DNA of 28,002 nucleotides from CAUZRD01 sp963582255 (GTDB taxonomy: Bacteria; Pseudomonadota; Alphaproteobacteria; Rhizobiales; TMED25): NCBI GenBank assembly GCA_963582255.1, contig CAUZRD010000009.1, positions 1 to 28,002 of the forward strand. The letters are read 5' to 3'. The translations under genes and the position numbers were made by a program. This document shows, piece by piece, positions 23,760 to 28,002 of this stretch; the first letter of the stretch is position 1; each line of letters starts with the position of its first letter. The notes under the pieces are model-generated. The model searched no databases, had not been told where the DNA came from, and saw only the letters and a program-made list of their open reading frames with translations.

Positions 23760-24875
23760 TCAATCAACCCCGCTGGATAAGGGTTTGTCCGTTGGCAGTC
23801 GCCGGTTGATATGGCCCATTTTGCGGCCCGGTCGAATTTGGCGTTTTGCGTAAAGATGCAGTCGAGCTTCCGGTTCGGCTGCGTAACGCATCCAAGATGA
23901 GGCATCCTCGCCAATCAAGTTTGTCATTTCTGTTTCAAACAGCGTGATAGGTTTTACTAGGGGCCATCCAGATATTGCGCGGATATGCTGCTCGAATTGA
24001 CAGATATTTGCACCATCCTGAGTCCAATGGCCAGAATTGTGCACCCGTGGTGCGATTTCATTAACGATAAGCCGTTCACCATTGTCGGTATCTAAAACAA
24101 AGAATTCAACAGCTAGAACACCGATGTGGTTAAGAGTCTGCGCAATTTTTGTGGCACATGAAAAGGCATAATTAATAGTCGAGTCTTCAATGCCAGCTGG
24201 TACCGTGGACTTGGCTAGAATGTGTCTGTGATGCTCGTTTCGTGCCGGCTCGAACCCCTGTATGTGGCCGTGAATATCACGCGCAACAATTACTGAGACC
24301 TCGCAGCGAAAGGCAATGAACTGTTCAAGGATGGCTGGCTGTGATCCGAATGAATTGAATGCGTCCACAGCTTGCGATAGAGAAGTTACCATCGCCTGCC
24401 CCTTGCCATCGTATCCAAGCTTGCGGATTTTAAGCACTGCCGCTCCGGCATCAAAATCAAACGCTGCCATATCTTCGCATTTATTAATCTCATGAAACGG
24501 TGCGACATCGACTCCAACCGACTGAATAAAATGCCGCTCGATGAGTCGATCCTGAGCTACCTCAACTGACATTTTCCCTGGTCGCATTTGCACGTGGTTG
24601 GCGACTCTCTGAATAGCGGCAATTGGAATGTTCTCAAACTCGATGGTTCCACAGTCGATGTCACTAGCGAACGCATCTAGCGCTGCTTCGTCTTCATAAT
24701 GTGCGACGGTTTTAATTGCGGCGACATCGAAGGCAGGCGCATATGGATCGGGGCAAAATATGTGGACGCGCATGCCCATCTTAGCGGCTGCGATAGCGAG
24801 CATTCGTCCGAGCTGTCCGCCGCCTAGGATCCCGATTGTTGACCCCGGCTGCAGTGGCTGCATATCAATCGTCAT
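23760..24875 (-). CDS. purK: N5-carboxyaminoimidazole ribonucleotide synthase
   Basis: PurK uses ATP and bicarbonate to convert AIR to N5-CAIR in purine synthesis. The 371-residue ATP-grasp protein opens with I-G-I-L-G-G-G-Q-L-G-R-M-L and has E-V-A-Q-D-R-L-I-E-R-H-F and D-G-K-G-Q-A (ATP-grasp loop), and the late N-E-I-A-P-R-V-H-N-S-G-H-W-T motif near the metal site. The frame also contains a GTG at 24902 and an ATG at 24863; I chose the ATG at 24875, which overlaps the purE stop by 11 bases, but 24863 is equally compatible. Encoded directly behind purE, its functional partner. Confidence 0.93.
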   Translation of the reverse strand: MTIDMQPLQPGSTIGILGGGQLGRMLAIAAAKMGMRVHIFCPDPYAPAFDVAAIKTVAHYEDEAALDAFASDIDCGTIEFENIPIAAIQRVANHVQMRPGKMSVEVAQDRLIERHFIQSVGVDVAPFHEINKCEDMAAFDFDAGAAVLKIRKLGYDGKGQAMVTSLSQAVDAFNSFGSQPAILEQFIAFRCEVSVIVARDIHGHIQGFEPARNEHHRHILAKSTVPAGIEDSTINYAFSCATKIAQTLNHIGVLAVEFFVLDTDNGERLIVNEIAPRVHNSGHWTQDGANICQFEQHIRAISGWPLVKPITLFETEMTNLIGEDASSWMRYAAEPEARLHLYAKRQIRPGRKMGHINRRLPTDKPLSSGVD

Positions 24876-25362
24876 CTTTGGGAAAATCTGGAACGGATGC
24901 ACTCAAGTTTTCACGCCATTTTTCAAGCCTTTCGGCAAGGACTTGGTCGCTAAGAGCCAGCACCGATGTTGCGAGAAGAGCGGCATTGACTGCGCCGGCC
25001 TCGCCGATTGCCAAAGTTCCGACCGGAATGCCTGCCGGCATCTGCACGATAGAATGGAGGCTATCCATCCCGGACATGGTGCTTGAGTGCATAGGTACGC
25101 CAAATACGGGTAGTGTTGTCATGGAGGCGATCATTCCCGGAAGATGTGCTGCGCCGCCAGCGCCTGCAATGATGATCTGAAGTCCGATCGCCCGGGCATT
25201 TTTTGTGTATTGATAAAGGCGATTAGGTGTCCGATGAGCTGATACGATTTTGCATTCATGCGTTACGCCGAGTTCGTCCAGCAAATCAGCTGTCCGACGC
25301 ATGGTTGGCCAGTCGGACTGTGAGCCCATAACTATACCGACTTTTGGATTTGCATTAGCCAT
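24865..25362 (-). CDS. purE: N5-carboxyaminoimidazole ribonucleotide mutase
   Basis: PurE converts the PurK product N5-CAIR to CAIR. The 165-residue class I protein shows G-S-Q-S-D-W-P-T-M (12-20), S-A-H-R-T-P and G-A-G-G-A-A-H-L-P-G-M, the carboxyl-transfer motifs. AGGAGAG about 11 bases upstream supports the start. Overlaps purK, so they are translated together. Confidence 0.96.
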   Translation of the reverse strand: MANANPKVGIVMGSQSDWPTMRRTADLLDELGVTHECKIVSAHRTPNRLYQYTKNARAIGLQIIIAGAGGAAHLPGMIASMTTLPVFGVPMHSSTMSGMDSLHSIVQMPAGIPVGTLAIGEAGAVNAALLATSVLALSDQVLAERLEKWRENLSASVPDFPKDDD

Positions 25363-25517
25363 ACTGGGATGCCCTCTCCTCTTTGAAGGCGGCGGATTAT
25401 AGATCTACTGCGGCCGCGCGCAAGTAAGTAGTCACTTATTATCCCAGATGTCTGTTAATATGGTATCTATTGATTCGCCGGGCTTTTTGCCGGCCCCGGA
25501 AAATCAGGGATCTGGGA

Positions 25518-26240
25518 ATGCCGGATATTTTGGATAGACCATCAAACAGCTTACTTTCCGACAAGCTGAAATTGTCTTTACCGGACGCGATCTCAATCCA
25601 GAAGATATTGATGCGGGTGTGTCCTCAACTTCCCCCACGGTCGTCTATAACACCTTCCGTCACGGCTGTGCTGGTTGCTCTCACCAAGGAAATTTACCGT
25701 CAGGAAAAAGCCCTAGAACAAGCCGAACGGCGCCAGAGGGTTCTCGAGGATCTGGCCGACCGCGATGTGCTACTATCAGTTTTTAACCGTCGCGCATTTG
25801 AGCGCGAACTCACTCGCACCGCTGCAATTGTTGAGCGCTACGGCACTCCGGCTAGTATTGTATTTGTCGATTTGAATAGATTCAAATGGGTTAACGATGT
25901 TTATGGACACCAAGTTGGCGATGCGGTTCTGGTTCATATCGCAAATATTCTCTGCGCTAATGTGCGTAATTCAGATATAGTGGGCCGGCTTGGTGGTGAT
26001 GAGTTCGCAGTTATTCTGGTGCAGGCAGATAATGATGCCGCCAATGCCAAGGCCGAGCGGTTAGAGGCGATCATTGCAACCACCCCGATTGCTATCAATG
26101 GGACCACCATCCTACTCACCGCATCAACAGGAACGCAGGAAATAACCGGCACAAGTGATTTAAAACGTAATTTGGATGATGCTGATGCAGCCATGTACCG
26201 GCGCAAGGCTGAATATCACGACGGTGATCCACGTGAATGA
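25518..26240 (+). CDS. Single-domain diguanylate cyclase (GGDEF) with I-site
   Basis: Makes c-di-GMP from two GTP. The 240-residue cytoplasmic protein has a poorly conserved N-terminal region (1-55), a short coiled coil (about 56-82, rich in E, Q, R) and a GGDEF domain from about 82. The active-site motif is intact, G-G-D-E-F (159-163), with D118-L-N-R-F-K for metal. R150-N-S-D153 lies exactly five residues before GGDEF, the spacing of the RxxD product-inhibition site. No sensor domain, transmembrane helix or EAL domain was seen, so the input is unknown. A TTG at 25470 would lengthen the protein; GGGA upstream of the ATG at 25518 makes that start better. Confidence 0.88.
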   Translation: MPDILDRPSNSLLSDKLKLSLPDAISIQKILMRVCPQLPPRSSITPSVTAVLVALTKEIYRQEKALEQAERRQRVLEDLADRDVLLSVFNRRAFERELTRTAAIVERYGTPASIVFVDLNRFKWVNDVYGHQVGDAVLVHIANILCANVRNSDIVGRLGGDEFAVILVQADNDAANAKAERLEAIIATTPIAINGTTILLTASTGTQEITGTSDLKRNLDDADAAMYRRKAEYHDGDPRE

Positions 26241-26337
26241 GCGTGAGTGTGTTTTAGCTCATGTCGCGCGATAGCATCACGAGTGCGCACGCTTTTTCCG
26301 AGTTGACCCTCACTTCGAGTGGTGCGAGAGCAGATCT

Positions 26338-27219
26338 TTATGAGACCACGTTTTCGAGCGTTCCTATCCGGTCAATATCCACAAGCACTCTATCGCCCTG
26401 CTTTAAATAAACCGGCGGATTGGAGCCAATACCAACCCCGGCGGGCGTTCCGGTTGCAATTATATCTGCCGGCTCTAGCGTCATTGTCCGCGAGAAAGTT
26501 TCCAAAAGCGTTGGAATATCAAATATGAGATCGCGCACTAGTGCATCCTGGCGCACTTCGCCGTTGACGATGGTTTGGAGCCGTAAAGTTTCGACATCAC
26601 CAATTTCATCGGCGGTGACCAGAACCGGTCCCATCGGACAATAGCTGTCCGGGCTTTTCCCGAGAAACCACTGATCGTGCTGACGCTGGATTGTTCGCGC
26701 TGTTACATCGTTGATCACAGTATATCCAAACACATAAGAATAAGCGCCGGACTTGGAGATATTACGCCCGCCTGTAGCCAGAACAACGCCAAGCTCACCT
26801 TCATAGTCGGTTGAGTTAGAGTAGTCGCTTGCAAGGGTGATCGCCATTCCAGGTCCGGTTACTGAGGTTGGTGCCTTTGTAAATACCACAGGAAATTCAG
26901 GCAGAGCTTGCTTGCCGGTGGAGTCAAACCCAGATTTATGAAATTCTGCCGCATGATCGTAGTAGTTTTTCCCAACGCATATTATATTGCGTTTTGGTCT
27001 CGGAATTGGTGCCAAAATCTGGGTTTCTGATATATTAATACGGTTTGCTTGCGCTGAAATTACATCGTGGGCACGCTCGAGACCGGAGGAGCCTTCGTCA
27101 ATAAGCCCATTCATGGTTGCAGGAAGTCCGGCGGCGGTCAGATCGACGATTGCATTACCGTCGTCTACAAGGACGCCAATGCGTGTTTGGCCGCGCTCGG
27201 AAAAAGTTAAAAGTCTCAT
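26338..27219 (-). CDS. Fumarylacetoacetate hydrolase (FAH) family protein
   Basis: A 293-residue FAH-fold enzyme. The metal ligands are D-Y-E-G-E-L (E140, E142) and D171 in V-I-N-D-V-T-A-R; the catalytic-side K188 lies in F-L-G-K-S-P-D-S-Y; P-A-D-I-I-A-T-G-T-P-A-G-V-G is the usual late motif. The family includes hydrolases of 2,4-diketo acids, 2-oxopent-4-enoate hydratases and oxaloacetate decarboxylases, so the exact reaction is open. AGGATAC seven bases before the ATG supports the start. It follows a cupin gene by 33 bases on the same strand, so both are probably one transcript. Confidence 0.88.
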   Translation of the reverse strand: MRLLTFSERGQTRIGVLVDDGNAIVDLTAAGLPATMNGLIDEGSSGLERAHDVISAQANRINISETQILAPIPRPKRNIICVGKNYYDHAAEFHKSGFDSTGKQALPEFPVVFTKAPTSVTGPGMAITLASDYSNSTDYEGELGVVLATGGRNISKSGAYSYVFGYTVINDVTARTIQRQHDQWFLGKSPDSYCPMGPVLVTADEIGDVETLRLQTIVNGEVRQDALVRDLIFDIPTLLETFSRTMTLEPADIIATGTPAGVGIGSNPPVYLKQGDRVLVDIDRIGTLENVVS

Positions 27220-27252
27220 TATGTATCCTGATGTTAATTGATCTTGGACGTT

Positions 27253-27654
27253 CTAGGATCGGCCATCAAATGCTGTTGCGCCTTTCTGGCGCAAGTTCTG
27301 TTCCGGTCCTGGCGGAGAATAAATTACGATATATTTGAGTTCTGATCCTGCATCGGCCTCTATGCTGTGCATCATGCCGGGAGGAATATAGATCGTCATA
27401 TTGGGCCCAATATTGTAGGAGGTATCTTCCAGGGTGACGGTTCCGGTACCCTCCAGAATGAACCAGCTGTGTTCTGCGTCATCATGACTGTGCGGCTTGC
27501 CAACTGCACCCGAAGGCTGCGTGTTAAGTAGCATAGAATAATTTTTTGCACCGCACATCTTCTCATCAATAAGAATTCGGAACTTACCTTTTCCTCCATA
27601 AAGAACGCCGGCATCAGCTTTCTCAAGGGGAATGACATGATGTTTTTTGGTCAT
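27253..27654 (-). CDS. Cupin domain protein, upstream partner of the FAH gene
   Basis: A 133-residue cupin with P-H-S-H-D-D-A-E (H55, H57, E61) and P-G-M-M-H (H96) as the two metal motifs. Unlike the cupin at 4717, its first motif has three residues between the second His and the Glu. A GTG at 27687 extends the frame, but the ATG at 27654 is preceded by GGAGATCAAAGAAG, so it is preferred. Being the first gene of the pair with FAH, a role in handling the same small acid (isomerase or dioxygenase) is plausible but unproved. Confidence 0.82.
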   Translation of the reverse strand: MTKKHHVIPLEKADAGVLYGGKGKFRILIDEKMCGAKNYSMLLNTQPSGAVGKPHSHDDAEHSWFILEGTGTVTLEDTSYNIGPNMTIYIPPGMMHSIEADAGSELKYIVIYSPPGPEQNLRQKGATAFDGRS

Positions 27655-28002
27655 CTTCTTTGATCTCCGATTCGGGCCCGATACCACCGTGCACTCTTTG
27701 CCCGAAGAGCACTACGATTTAATGATTCCAGAGCTAAAGAATGGCGATAAGCTGGTGGGCTGAAAGGTCAATTGGTAATAGATCTTTGGGTTTGCCGTAA
27801 TAGGCCATCATCGCATGTGCCCGTGAAGAAGGGGGTTGTTTTGATTTTGTCTGTGATGTCTGGGGAAAGTTTCACTTTTTCTTGGGTGATATTGAATAGA
27901 TGTACCCAGAATTTGGTTTCTCAACAATTAGAAGAACCTAATGCCAATAAACGTCATAATATGAAGGAAATTTGCGTTTTTTAAAATTTAATATGAAATA
28001 TA
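27655..28002. other. 348-bp terminal stretch without a supported gene
   Basis: Should contain the promoter of the cupin/FAH unit. A plus-strand 70-codon frame at 27772 has no ribosome binding site or family match. The last 100 bases are AT-rich, perhaps the start of a new intergenic region beyond the window. Confidence 0.4.

Noticed and set aside
27772..27984. 70-codon plus-strand frame at the right edge
   Set aside because: No ribosome binding site, odd composition and no family match.

Overview
The window looks like an alphaproteobacterial chromosome of moderate GC, possibly a marine lineage of the SAR116/Rhodospirillales kind. That placement is inference, from three things: the maf - yacG - tRNA-Phe order, a proton-translocating transhydrogenase split into three genes (pntAA, pntAB, pntB) behind an alphaproteobacterial-type aa3 oxidase subunit IV, and an AarF/UbiB protein of the alphaproteobacterial type. 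I saw no phage structural genes, transposases, rRNA or CRISPR.

Layout. 1-4380 is mostly core: the 3' end of hisB, a HlyU-family gene, a strong bidirectional terminator, a minus-strand pair (carboxymuconolactone-decarboxylase-like plus ACMSD-like amidohydrolase), then maf, a small secreted protein of unknown function overlapping yacG, and tRNA-Phe(GAA). From 4381 to about 17100 the content is accessory: a cupin, an MFS exporter, a duplicated-domain protein, a frameshifted remnant of a dihydrodipicolinate-synthase-family gene, a luciferase-like flavin monooxygenase, an AT-rich three-gene membrane cassette, a creatinase/M24-fold protein without the usual metal ligands, a ThDP-dependent acetolactate-synthase-like enzyme, and two convergent ketopantoate-reductase-like paralogues. 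From 17188 to 25362 the genes are core again: PPK2, an AarF/UbiB kinase, the cox IV-pntAA-pntAB-pntB run, rpsU, and purE-purK. The window ends with a single-domain diguanylate cyclase and a minus-strand cupin/fumarylacetoacetate-hydrolase pair.

How the genes fit together. The accessory enzymes (amidohydrolase, CMD, LLM monooxygenase, ThDP enzyme, KPR-like dehydrogenases, M24-fold protein, FAH, cupins, exporter) look like scattered small-molecule catabolism modules without an obvious regulator. The transhydrogenase genes couple the proton gradient to NADPH supply; PPK2 and UbiB-like kinase genes diverge from a shared intergenic region.

The best candidate for something undescribed is 8991-10983: a tiny signal-peptide/one-helix protein, a polytopic protein with histidine pairs in or near its membrane helices fused to a C-terminal cyclic-nucleotide-binding domain, and a two-helix protein. 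The three genes are co-directional, visibly AT-rich compared with both sides, and preceded by an extended -10-like promoter. I recognise only the nucleotide-binding domain.
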